This document shows, one piece after another, positions 1 through 8,399 of a DNA stretch of 13,071 bases; the first letter of the stretch is position 1, and every line of letters begins with the position of its first letter. Location of the stretch: assembly GCA_003990745.1 (NCBI GenBank), contig RBNI01005059.1, forward strand, positions 1 to 13,071, given 5' to 3'. Source of the DNA: Jimgerdemannia flammicorona (Eukaryota > Mucoromycota > Endogonomycetes > Endogonales > Endogonaceae). Both the position numbers and the translations under genes were made by a program. The notes under the pieces were generated by a model. It searched no databases and had not been told where the DNA came from. It saw only the letters and a program-made list of their open reading frames with translations.

Positions 1-394
1 CCCCCCCTACTCCTTCTCAATAGAAGACTACTTTGTCTAACACTATTGCCACCCTCCCACCACTCTGCTCACAGATCCTTACCACCAAACTGCGATGTCG
101 TCCCCCCTGAGAACCCCAACCCACCCACCATCCAGTCAACAGATTCTCCAACAGCCCCTCCCACCTTAACACCTTCTCCCACAACCCCAACTGCTGCCCC
201 TCCTCAAATACAAAAAGCCAATGATCTGCTAGTCCCACCCATATTGCTAATATCCACCCTACAGTGAGCCAACTATCACCCACCCCACCCATAAGCCAAG
301 ATCTCAAGTCCTCCCAATGACCCCCCTCCCCCACCAGCCTATGCCCCACACCCAGTCTATCTCCTATTTCAGCCCAAAATTCTCTCAAAACCTC

Positions 395-466
395 ACACTC
401 TCTCAGCCAATGTTCTGGTGTCTGTACATGACCCCCAGCTCATCCAATATCATAACACTCCTCACA
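395..466 (-). other. Cys/His zinc-binding cluster at the ORF2 C-terminus (zf-RVT-like)
   Basis: FDCEECYDIG, a TGA, then a stretch ending EHWLREC gives Cys-x2-Cys (466-455) followed by His (412-410) and Cys (397-395). This is the pattern found downstream of the polymerase in many LINE proteins, where it is thought to bind RNA or DNA. The interrupting TGA at 442-440 sits in the loop. The open reading continues towards position 1 with Trp- and Gly-rich residues and no further recognisable motif. Confidence 0.65.
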
Positions 467-1159
467 GTCAAATTGTCCACCATCTACCAAATGCCCCATA
501 CGGAAATTCAGCATGACATTCTGCTGCAACATTCTCCACCATACCACCCAGTACTTGGGAGGAAGCCACCTCTGTACCTCTACACTCCAAGACCAGATAC
601 TGGCCCAGTCCCACTCCTCACCAATCTCTACCACCTGCCAGCCACTCAGTCAAAGATCCTGGCCAAACCCCTGCTGACACTCTACTCTCTCTCTAATATC
701 AAATGTAGCAAGTGGAGCACCCCCTAGGAGCAATCTATCCCAACACTATATATTAGGCCCCCACACTGCCTCTCCCTCATTGCCTTGCTAATTTGATGTG
801 CTCCATCAGCCATGCCCTATCAAAAGCCCTTGAACTGCAGCCGCCAAATTCCATTCAGCCCCACCAAAGAGAGCAGATCTCTGGAGGACCCCCAAGGGGA
901 TGTTCGCATCTCCCATACCTTCTGCAGCAGAGGCACCCAACTACTGCCCTGCAGTTCCACAGCTCTCTTCAACCACCAGGCTCGCAAGCAGTGCAGCCTC
1001 TTAGGAAAGTTTACTAGTCCAAGACCTCCTCTGACTATCAGTCTCGCAAGAGTATCCCAACTGACCTGGGACCTCCTCCCCACCCAAATCCAATCCCTAG
1101 CCACCTTTGTCAGCTTTTTCACTACCCATGCTAGGAAGTCAAGGTGATATGCCACATAC

Positions 1160-2300
1160 TATAGCTTGGGGAACCAATATATATTCAAGATTGACACCCA
1201 CCCTGCTAGAGAGATATGGCGGCCTCCCCATCCTTGAAGGGTCTCCCTCCAAATATTCATCCTGCTCTCCCACCACACTTGTGGCAAGACAGAACTATAT
1301 ACAGAGAGGAAGATGCCCAGATACCACACCACCTCATCAGTAGGGACAATTGTTCTAATGATATCTCCACCCACTAGCCCATTTTCTAGCACCATCATCT
1401 CACACTTATGTCAGTTGAGCTTCACTCCCGAGTGAGTCTCATACTATTCCACAGTCTCCTGAAGTGCCCCTACATCTACCACAGACCCAAGTCCAACCAC
1501 CATATCATCAGCAAAGGCCCCCACCTTCCATACTATACTATATATAGAGAGCCTTGCCACCTTCTGGCGAATCCTATCTATCAATGGCTCTAGCGAAAGG
1601 ACATAAAGAATAGGGGACAGAGGGTCCCTCTGAGGAACTCCTCTTCCTAAGAAAAATGCCCTCCCATGGTAACCATTACATGTCAGAGCTGCCTGACTGC
1701 TCTCCAGCAAACTCAATATAGAGACCCTAAACCTTGGGAGAACCCCAATTCAGTCCAATACCTTGCCCAGCCACACCCGCCATACACGGTCATAGGCCTT
1801 CTCCTGGTCTAAAAAGACCAACCTTTCATCCAGGCCACAGGCCTGGGCCCCTTCAATGATACCATGAACCCATGTAGTCCCATCTCTTATAAGTCTGCCC
1901 CCAACAAAGCCCCACTGCTCCTCCCCTAGCACCTGTTGGGCAACTTTCTGCAGCCATGCGATAATCACCTTAATCACCATTTTCCTGTCCATGTCCAGAA
2001 GTATGATCAGCCTCCAGTTCTTCCAGTCTTCCCTCCTCCCCTTGTCTTTGTACAATAAGGCCACCAGCCTGAGATCCTGCTCTCCAACCCACTCACCACT
2101 CTGAAGGACATGGTCACAGAGAGCAGCCCAAAACTCCAGGGACATTTACCATCTTCTTCCAGAAGTCCCATGGCAAACCATTCTCCCCTGGCACTGTCCC
2201 AAGTTTAGTTGCTGCCAGGACACTCTGGATCTCCTCTCTCTACACTGGTAAGATCAAGTCACCCAGTCCAGCTACTTGTGACAGCCCCCAATCCACAATC
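1160..2300 (-). other. Reverse transcriptase domain of LINE ORF2
   Basis: The polymerase motifs are readable in order. They are the leader VPGENGLPWDFW, then ILLDMDRKM followed by EEQWGFVGGR, then FLDQEKAYDRVW (first catalytic Asp at 1809-1807), then GVPQRDPLSPILYVL, then VGAFADDMVVGL (the FADD box with the paired catalytic Asp at 1515-1504). After these come the SGVKLN motif, a TGA where Trp is typical, HKCE, and a thumb-like region ending near 820. The catalytic residues are all kept, although the frame is broken near 2146 and by stops near 1748, 1440, 1405 and 1156. Confidence 0.9.
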
Positions 2301-2774
2301 TCCACCTCATCAGCACCCCCTTCTCTCTCACTCTACAAGCCCTGTCATCTCTCCTTCAATACTCCTAAGATTTGTTGTGTACTGTATATCATATCTCCAT
2401 CAGCATCCAGGACCCCATCCCACTGATGTTGTACTCTCCTAGCTTTGAGAAGTCTTGATAAGTACCTAGTAGGCCGCTCACTCTCCTCTAGCCCCTGCTA
2501 CCGTAGTCTAGCAGCCCTGTCCCACATATGAGTCTCCTCTACTTCCCTCAACACCTGTTGTAGTTCCACAATCTCCAATTTTGCCCTCTCGATCCTCCAA
2601 TTCTCCGCCCCAACAACAGTAAGCAAATCTGCCCAATCCATTTGTAGTCTCCTCAGCCTGCTGGAAGTATACCTCGTGTGCCTCTTCCTCTGCCTCCCAG
2701 CCTCTCTACCAGCCTCTCCCCAATAAACCCTCATAGCCTCTTTCAATCTCATCCAGCAGACAGCTACAGGCAAA

Positions 2775-3604
2775 CCCTCACACCACTAGTTAAAAACTTT
2801 TGCCTGAATGTCCTCCACCCACAATTCCCACAACCCCTTCTCAGCCAGCAGGGAGGAGTTAAGACACCAATGTCTGGGTTCATCTCTACTCCCCCCAAAC
2901 TGCCCCTGCCCCAACAGTCCCCAGTGATCAGACCATGGGTACCACTCCACTTCCAATGCCTTCCAAACATCTGAACCCCAGCACTCCACCATCAGAATCC
3001 AGTCAATCCTTGTGTCCAAGCCATTTACTCAATATGTGTAGACCCTGACATCACCCCACCTTATTCTGCCCATATTCCCCAAGGAGCTCAACATCTCCAC
3101 CTCCTCCCATGCATCTAGACCTCCACTTCTACCCCTGGCACTCCTCCCTCCATCAGTCCTGTCTAGACACTGATCCTGAACCATATTAAAGTCCCCACTG
3201 AGCATGTTGACCCCTTCCTCCAAGAGAATACCCTCCTCCAGCAGCTCCCTAATCTATGCAGTCCTCTCACCCCTAGCCGCAGGGCAGTAGCAAGAGTCCA
3301 CCATTACCAATTCCCACTCTGGCTGATGCCAATCTCCCCAGACCAAGTGATCACCCCAGCTCCTGATTCCCCCCAAGTCACCTCTACCCTTCCTTACCAA
3401 AATCACTACCTTTTCAAACCAAGCAGTAGCCCCACCCCATTCCCTTGTCCACTCTACCCGATCATCCTCATCCTCGCATTGAACATCTTATAGTAAAAAG
3501 AGATCAGCCTCTAATCCCTTGAGCCAAGTAAAAATGTTCTTATGCTGCCCAGAGCCCCTTAACCCATTCACATTTAAGGAGAAAATGTTGGTTGTACTGT
3601 TCAT
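2775..3604 (-). other. APE-type endonuclease domain of LINE ORF2
   Basis: The fold's landmarks occur in order. The N-terminal strand is FSLNVNGLRG (Asn motif). ADLFLL then precedes a stop where Gln is expected. After this come LSGDFNMV (GDFN motif), TRIDWIL (the SRID-like motif) and PWSDHWGL (the SDH motif with the catalytic His). The residue after the presumed Gln is Asp, where the catalytic Glu of the family is usually found. In-frame stops lie in the DLFLL motif, before IRELLEEG, and before VNGLDTRID. The order and spacing make the domain call secure; activity is not expected. Confidence 0.85.
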
Positions 3605-3620
3605 AAGGAATAGTGATATA

Positions 3621-5669
3621 TCATGGTCCCATCCTCTACAAGTCTGCATTCTGCTCCTCCTGCACCAAGTCCAAGACATGTTCAGCAGCTAGTTCCCTCT
3701 ACCCTGCTTCCTGTGCTGCCAACTCTCCCAGAAGTTCTACCATTGCCCCATCTTTACACTCCTCAAATTCCTTGCAATACTCCAGACAGGCCTCCTGCCA
3801 GAGCCACAAACCATAACGCTCTGCCTAGCAGTAGGCCACCTGCTCACCAGCAACCACCCCCAGCTCTGCCTTCCTCACCTCATCCACCTCATACCCCTCC
3901 TCCTCCAGGAAAATACCCAGAATCTCCACCTGTAGTATCTCCACCATTCCATTACCACACAGAATCTGTGCCCAATGCTCCTCAGGCATTGCCCGTAGGT
4001 CCACTTCCCCCAAAGCTTCTGCTGCGAGATTATCTATTACCTTGCGCATCTACAACAAGTTCCCCACCTCCTTCCCTCCTAGAGTCCCTGGCCGCCCTAC
4101 ATTCAGTATCATAGTGTCAGCTCCTACACTGACAGCCTCATCCCACTCCTCCTCAGGGACATCCACCAGCTCATCCTTGCCAACCACCACCACCTGATCC
4201 TCTTGTCCCACATCAGGGACCCCAAAGTGTACCTGCTGGGCCCCCTGCATCTATGTATCCTCCATCATCCCTCTCTTTGCAACTGGGCCCCTCCTGATAA
4301 GTGGGGGGGAGGTGGTCTCCAACTCCAGCTCCCATACTTCGAAGGTACTATTAGTAAATGGGTTCTTGTCCAGCATCCCCCCAGCCCCTGCCTCCTTTGC
4401 CTCTACCTCCTCTCCTTCTTTACCAGCCCAGACACTGGCCTTAGTACCTCCAGACTCCTCAGCTCCAACTGACTTCTTCTTGACCCCTCCTATCATACTT
4501 GCCAATAGCTCCCTCTGCCTCTTGCATCCCTGGGCCTGCTCCCACTGCTTCTTATCCATATGAATATGCTTCCTGCCCACAACCTCTAGATGCATTGACT
4601 CCTCATACAGTTTCCAGGCCTTCATCCTCCTCTCCACAGCACTACTCAACTCCTCCAGTGCCTCCAATAAGTCCTCCTCCTCCTCTTCACTCCCTTTCAC
4701 CCTCAACACCTTGCAGACAATGGCCCCCCACATCATCACCAAGGGCCAGTCACTTGTCTTCCCAGTGGCCTCCCTCTCTGCCAACTGAATTCTGACATCG
4801 ACATTACCTATCCTGAAAGTTGTCCCCTCCCACAACTGAAAGCCGATGTCCACCACATCACTATACTCTACCATCACCTCCTCCACCCTCCTTCTAGTCT
4901 CCTCCTTAGTCACTGTGAGCACCCCCCTCACTAGAAGCTGTACCACCCTGGGGTCCCACCTTAAGCACCTCACCATAGAAACCACTACCTCCCCAACCAC
5001 CACTCCAGTCTTCATGGCCTTATCCAGTAGGCCAGCCTCCTCAAAGCCCACCTCAACCCCCTCCAGGCCCTTCAAAAACTTCACCGAGGCCGCACCAGCC
5101 ACCTGCCTCGAAATGAGCCTCAGGACCATCCTTGCCATCACTGCCAAGCCCCGGAAGCACAAGATAGCTGCGAACTCTAAGATCGACTTCTTGAGTAATA
5201 GGGCTACCTCTAGTCCCGTCACACTATCTGCCAGGTCCCCCTTCCACATCAGGATCCCCTGCCCTCCCTGACCATCAGCCATCACATCTCTTTTTTTTTT
5301 CTGATTTGCCATCATGCCACCATCAGCAGTCCCACCACTACCCCCAGCAGTCCCTCCACTTCCCCCACCTCCCACCAGCAAAGGCCCAGCTCCCCCAGTA
5401 TCCTCAGCCTTCTGCTTCCCCTTCCCTCCAGCCTGATCACTGTGGGCTCTCATCGGCCAATCCTCAGCCCTCAGCATGTCTGCAAAGCTCCACCCCTACT
5501 GCCCTCCAGCCCCCCCATCAGTGCCACCTCCACTATCCAAGCTGCCCAGTCCACTTGAGCCACCAAAAGACCCCATCTCCAGTCTATACCTCCTCTCAAC
5601 ATGCTGCCAGTCAAAAGCCCCAGGTCCACCTGACCTAGTACGTATGTCAGCTTGCTTGCTGCTTGACAT
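3621..5669 (-). pseudogene. LINE ORF1 (gag-like RNA-binding protein), interrupted by stops
   Basis: One reading frame runs from an ATG at 5669 to a TGA at 3623-3621, about 683 codons. It is broken by TAG at 5498-5496, 4253-4251, 4052-4050, 3827-3825, 3701-3699 and 3638-3636, with no frameshift. The longest intact piece is 408 codons (5477-4251). The N-terminus is Ser/Gly-rich, the middle is a mixed helical region with hydrophobic and charged stretches, and the C-terminal third is acidic. No CCHC zinc knuckle is visible, so the gag-like role rests on position before ORF2. The start at 5669 is preferred to an ATG at 5768 because the codons upstream read back into the gypsy gag junction. Every internal stop is TAG, one transition from CAG or TGG. 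Confidence 0.7.
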
Positions 5670-5699
5670 CTTCTTAGTATCTTTCTCCAATAAAGAACT

Positions 5700-5723
5700 T
5701 GAAAGTGTGTTGTGAAAGTGTGT
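5700..5723. repeat. 13-bp tandem duplication at the LINE/gag junction
   Basis: TGAAAGTGTGT occurs at 5700-5710 and again at 5713-5723, a period of 13 bp, exactly where gypsy gag homology ends and the LINE 5' end begins. It could be a small duplication made when the LINE 5' end was joined, or chance low complexity (TG-rich). Confidence 0.5.
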
Positions 5724-6645
5724 GTGCCTCATAGTATTCTTTATCATTAGTGTCACTAATCTCCTCAATGACTACTGCATTGGTTTGTTCTCTAGTTCTG
5801 CTAGTATTGCTTAGTTGGGCTTTGCATCTTGTTTCGGTTATGCAATTCTTTACATAGTGGCCTTCTTCTTCATATCTGAAGCATGTGATATTGTATTCTT
5901 CTGTAGCAGCTGCAAATCTCTACACTAGTCTCCTGTTGGTACTTTGGACTTCTCTAATAACATCACTAAGGTATGCAGTCATCTCAGCAAACTGCTTGGT
6001 GAGTTCTTCCACTGGGTCAGCTTTGGCTGTCTTGGGGGTAGGTGGGGTTGGTTGTCTGTTTACGACTGTGGTGAGTATGATACTAGTTAGTTTTGATGGC
6101 TCCATCTTAATGCCAGTTATTTTCTCTATTGAGTGTTCAGCAGGGTGTCTGGCAGTCCAATATCTCTGTGCAAAGACCACTTTCTGATCAAGGATCAGTG
6201 CAGCTGGGGTAGACCAGATTGCTAGGGCAATTTCAGAGTAAACTCTCTTGAGGAAGGTTGAATCTACTATTTGTTCCTTGAGAGCATCATCACAGCCAGC
6301 CAAAACAATCTGGTGGTAGATTCAGATATAGAATGAGTTGAGATCTTCACTAAGTCCCTGGCAGATAGTATTGAGTTAATCCTTGAGAGCTTGCTTGATT
6401 TCTTCAGTATAGTATGTTGTTCTGAGGAAGACCTTCATGTTGGCAAGTTTGGCTGCACCATTATCGGCAATAGTGACTGCATTGAACTTGTCTCTAGCAG
6501 GTCCTCTGAGGCTGACTGGTAGAAGGACCAATTGAGCATTCACACCAAGGGCTTGTACAGTGGCAAATTGTTCAAAGTCTTCAATGAAGGTCAGGATTGA
6601 CTCTTCAGTAGTATATCTATAGAATGTAGAGGGATGCATTTCTAT
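5717..6645 (-). pseudogene. Gag of gypsy element A, truncated by LINE insertion
   Basis: The protein packages element RNA into virus-like particles. A single frame aligns with gag of element B: ESILTFIEDFEQF, SLRGPAR, TYYTEEIKQALKD, VYSEIALAIW, FAQRYWTARHP and ELTKQFAEMTAYL are shared landmarks. The codon aligned with B's start is ATA (6645-6643), one transition from ATG; the first ATG in frame is 6639. Stops are TAA at 6378-6376 (Gln in B), TGA at 6324-6322 (Arg in B) and TAG at 5922-5920. The zinc knuckle (5883-5842) has lost its second Cys, now Tyr, while its first Cys, His and last Cys remain. Homology ends shortly after it, at the LINE. Confidence 0.85.
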
Positions 6646-6699
6646 CTTATCTTGAATTTTTGCAGGGGTGACTCTTGTAGTCAGGGTAGTTGTTGTGGA

Positions 6700-6765
6700 G
6701 GTTGTTCATTTTTTAGCTTGAAAGTGAGGGATTTGTCTTGAATCACCAGCCAATGGGCACCAAGT
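6700..6765 (-). other. Leader and primer-binding site of element A
   Basis: This stretch starts at the LTR end with ACTTGGTGCCCATTGG and continues GCTGGTGATTCAAGA. It matches the leader of element B at 60 of 66 positions, much more than the two gag genes match each other. In LTR elements the sequence beginning TGG just after the 5' LTR pairs with the 3' CCA end of a tRNA to start minus-strand synthesis. The particular tRNA was not identified. Confidence 0.65.
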
Positions 6766-6972
6766 TATCATGTAGTGGTCACTGAGTCCTTCAAATATAC
6801 CAGATTCTCTTCAAGATGTATCTCTTAGACTAACTCAAGTTTGTTATAAGCAAGTTCTTATTAGAGTACCTTTCCAAGATCTTATAGTCCTCAAAATTCT
6901 TATCTTTAAACTGTCTTGTTATCTCTTAGATTGCTTGCAAGGAAGTGTATATATTACACTGAACTGACTGAC

Positions 6973-6978
6973 TTTATT
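6973..6978 (-). promoter_or_regulatory. Polyadenylation signal in the LTR of element A
   Basis: AATAAA on the minus strand lies 19 nt downstream of the TATA box. Element B has the same signal at the same spacing (18 nt), which supports both as LTR control elements. Confidence 0.5.
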
Positions 6979-6997
6979 TTAGAGGAAATAAGAGGAG

Positions 6998-7005
6998 TAT
7001 TTATA
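6998..7005 (-). promoter_or_regulatory. TATA box in the LTR of element A
   Basis: TATAAATA on the minus strand, embedded in GTATAAATACTCC, matches the TATA context of element B (GTATAAATAATCC). Transcription of the element RNA would start about 30 nt downstream, towards gag. Confidence 0.65.
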
Positions 7006-7105
7006 CAAAATATAATTCAATAGTTGCTAAGATATAAAGCTAAATATAAATTCCAATAACTAAAACTACTAAGTTCCAGGGTTGGTACTGATAGTTGTAC
7101 AGGTT

Positions 7106-7239
7106 CAGAATACTGGTATTATCTAGTATTACATCAGAATACCAGTACTGGAACAATTTCGTGTCACCTCAGAATGCCAGTGCTGGCATTATCCAGTATT
7201 ACATCAGAATACCGGTACTGATATTATTTAGTATAACAA
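7106..7239. repeat. Four tandem repeats in U3 of element A
   Basis: Units start with CAGAAT at 7106, 7135, 7170 and 7205. The last three are 35 bp and the first is 29 bp. They share CAGAATACCAGTACTGG-like and ATTATCCAGTATTACAT-like halves; the second unit has a different right half. Each left half holds the palindrome CCAGTACTGG or a variant. Lying 100-240 bp upstream of the TATA box on the minus strand, they are placed like enhancer repeats. Confidence 0.75.
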
Positions 7240-7244
7240 AGAAC

Positions 7245-8288
7245 TTAGAGCAGAAAGTTCAGGATCATGGGGGCTTCATCCTCATTATTACTAAAGGAGA
7301 TGAGATCTGTGAACTCATTGTGTAGGTCGCACATTTTGTATATGTCGCATGAGATGATGTCATCACCAATGATGTCATCATATTCGGTAGAGAAATCAGG
7401 AATAAGGTCTGGAGCTCTCCAGTCTATGAGGTTCTCTTCTACAAAATAAGGAATAAATGTGGGGTCTTAGGGAGGTCTAACCTGAATGCTTGGGTCTTGG
7501 AATACTGAGATCAATCCTTGTAGGAATTGGTCTGGGTTGTCCTGAAGGATAGGATACTAGAAGTCTTCTACTTCTTCACTGTTAAGAGTGATAGTGGACT
7601 GGGTTTCTGTAGCCACCCTGGCTTCTAGTATATTAATACAGCGGGATGACAGGCCTCTGAAGTCTGAGACTCTAACATACTCCAAGTTGGGGATCAACTA
7701 TGGTATATGCCTGAAGATCTGATGGATCTTCTTAGCTGTCCTTATTTCATATATGTCTATAAAAGTGGCATCTTGTAGCTCTTGAGTGCTAGCCTGTGGG
7801 AACTTCTAGCAGAGAAGGTTTCCTATTTCATACTCCTGTCATATTTGGAGACATTTGGTAGCAATGGTGATCCTTGTTTCCATTTCATAGCAGTAGAGGA
7901 TAAAGTGATAGAGATCTGCAGTATCCAGGTTGACACTAGGAGTCCTTCTTGAGTGGGTCCTCATAGCTCTTCTGATGTCTTGGAATATCCTTTTCTCGAC
8001 TGAGATGCCTTAGTGATTCCTTGACCTTGAGGTTTGGTAGGCAGCAGGTATTTCATTTATGGTAAGTTTTTGAGCTATTTTGGAATTAGTGGTTTTTGTT
8101 GGTTACTACTACTGCAGTTCCTTGATCCTTCTTTTATATTATTCAGGATGCTTGTACTGTGGTCACAATGACTCACAGTTGGTCATCATTGCTCATCTCA
8201 TATACCATATGATCTTCTTGTGCTCTAATCTAGTGGCTTGTAAGGAAAGGCTGTCTCCTGTGCTGATGTCATCATTCTGGGGTCACTG
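7245..8288 (-). pseudogene. Unrecognised ORF inside the LTR of element A (about 345 codons, decayed)
   Basis: One frame, without frameshift, can be followed from the LTR start to a TAA at 7247-7245. About a dozen internal stops break it, including TGA at 8195 and 8165, TAA at 8141 and a TAG-TAG-TAA run at 8111-8103 that directly follows a CAG and looks like a former Gln run. All are one transition from Trp or Gln codons. Readable pieces include a basic N-terminal part, SVNLDTADLYHFILYCYEME, DATFIDIYEIRTAKKIHQIF, and an acidic tail with a repeated DDIIG/DDIIS pentapeptide. No signal peptide or known domain was recognised. No in-frame ATG lies near the LTR start, so the gene either began in the internal region and ran into the 3' LTR, or lost its start codon. 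Element B's LTR lacks it. Confidence 0.5.
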
Positions 8289-8309
8289 TTACAATATATA
8301 TATTAAATA

Positions 8310-8332
8310 AACTCTTAATAAGATTAAGAGTT
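8310..8332. repeat. Perfect inverted repeat, 10-bp arms, 3-nt loop
   Basis: AACTCTTAAT, AAG, ATTAAGAGTT can fold into a hairpin about 17 bp outside the LTR start of element A. It could be a terminal-repeat remnant of the older transposon or chance in AT-rich sequence. Confidence 0.5.
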
Positions 8333-8399
8333 AGATTAATCAAGTGTTCCCAGTTATCTTTTTTTTACTTAATAAAGTATATTAGATATAATTATTAAA

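Larger units (their letters stand above)
1..3604 (-). pseudogene. LINE ORF2: APE endonuclease - reverse transcriptase - Cys/His cluster, broken and partial
   Basis: ORF2 encodes the enzyme that nicks target DNA and copies the LINE RNA at the nick. The likely start is the ATG at 3604, 17 nt after the ORF1 stop; the frame is also open upstream to 3679. The endonuclease is in one frame to about 2147. The reverse transcriptase continues in a second frame (2145 to about 820), switching inside a helix just after the motif GLPWDFWKKM. The C-terminal part returns to the first frame from about 815, with more than one small indel near 740-830. Several stops fall where the family usually has Trp or Gln. 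The protein is still open near position 1, so any RNase H domain would be outside the window. Confidence 0.88.
1..5700 (-). mobile_element. LINE (non-LTR retrotransposon), decayed, 3' end outside the window
   Basis: Read on the minus strand, the block gives ORF1, then an endonuclease, a reverse transcriptase and a Cys/His cluster, which is the layout of a two-ORF APE-type LINE. Coding is purine-rich, so the plus strand looks like long C/T tracts. The 5' end lies near 5700, where homology to gag of the flanking gypsy element stops; only about 30 nt precede the ORF1 start. The 3' end, poly(A) or tail repeat and 3' target-site duplication lie beyond position 1. Many in-frame stops and at least two frameshifts make it non-autonomous. 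The exact clade (Tad-like or another fungal LINE) was not resolved because no RNase H domain is in view. Confidence 0.9.
5717..8293 (-). mobile_element. Ty3/gypsy element A, 5' part, interrupted by the LINE
   Basis: On the minus strand the order is: LTR start TGTAACAGTG at 8293, LTR body with TATA box and polyadenylation signal, LTR end near 6766, primer-binding leader, and gag from about 6645. Gag stops matching element B after about 5717, where the LINE begins in the same orientation. The rest of gag, pol and the 3' LTR would lie beyond position 1 if they survive. Gag of A is roughly half identical in amino acids to gag of B, so these are two families of one lineage and not two copies of one element. 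Confidence 0.75.
6766..8293 (-). repeat. Long 5' LTR of element A (about 1.53 kb), with an apparent ORF in U3
   Basis: The start is placed at 8293 because TGTAACAGTG there matches the LTR start of element B (TGTGACAGTC) and is the reverse complement of B's LTR end GTTACA, and because AT-rich flanking sequence stops there abruptly. The end at 6766 is set by alignment of the leader with that of B; its last six bases, ATGATA, are a degraded terminus. From 5' to 3' it holds the ORF (to 7245), four tandem repeats, TATAAATA (7005-6998) and AATAAA (6978-6973). An alternative is a short LTR of 473 bp starting TGTTAT at 7238, with the ORF belonging to other DNA; no polypurine tract precedes 7238, which argues against that. 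The 3' LTR is not in the window to confirm this. Confidence 0.55.

Noticed and set aside
5288..5300. Homopolymer in LINE ORF1 as a programmed frameshift site
   Set aside because: The frame is the same on both sides and encodes a plain Lys run, so no shift is needed.
3613..5638. Long plus-strand ORFs rich in Pro, Ser and Thr
   Set aside because: They are the antisense of the purine-rich LINE ORF1 on the minus strand; their composition is explained by C/T-rich sequence and no domain is seen.
6766..7238. Short 473-bp LTR for element A starting TGTTAT
   Set aside because: Kept only as an alternative. Its length is close to that of LTR B, but the termini fit poorly, no polypurine tract precedes it, and the TGTAACAGTG at 8293 matches LTR B better.
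7106..7239. CRISPR-like array
   Set aside because: Units are contiguous with no unique spacers and diverge in sequence, and the context is a eukaryotic LTR.
7095..7325. Plus-strand ORF across the U3 repeats
   Set aside because: It reads through tandem repeats and antisense of the LTR ORF; its repeated residues come from the DNA repeats.
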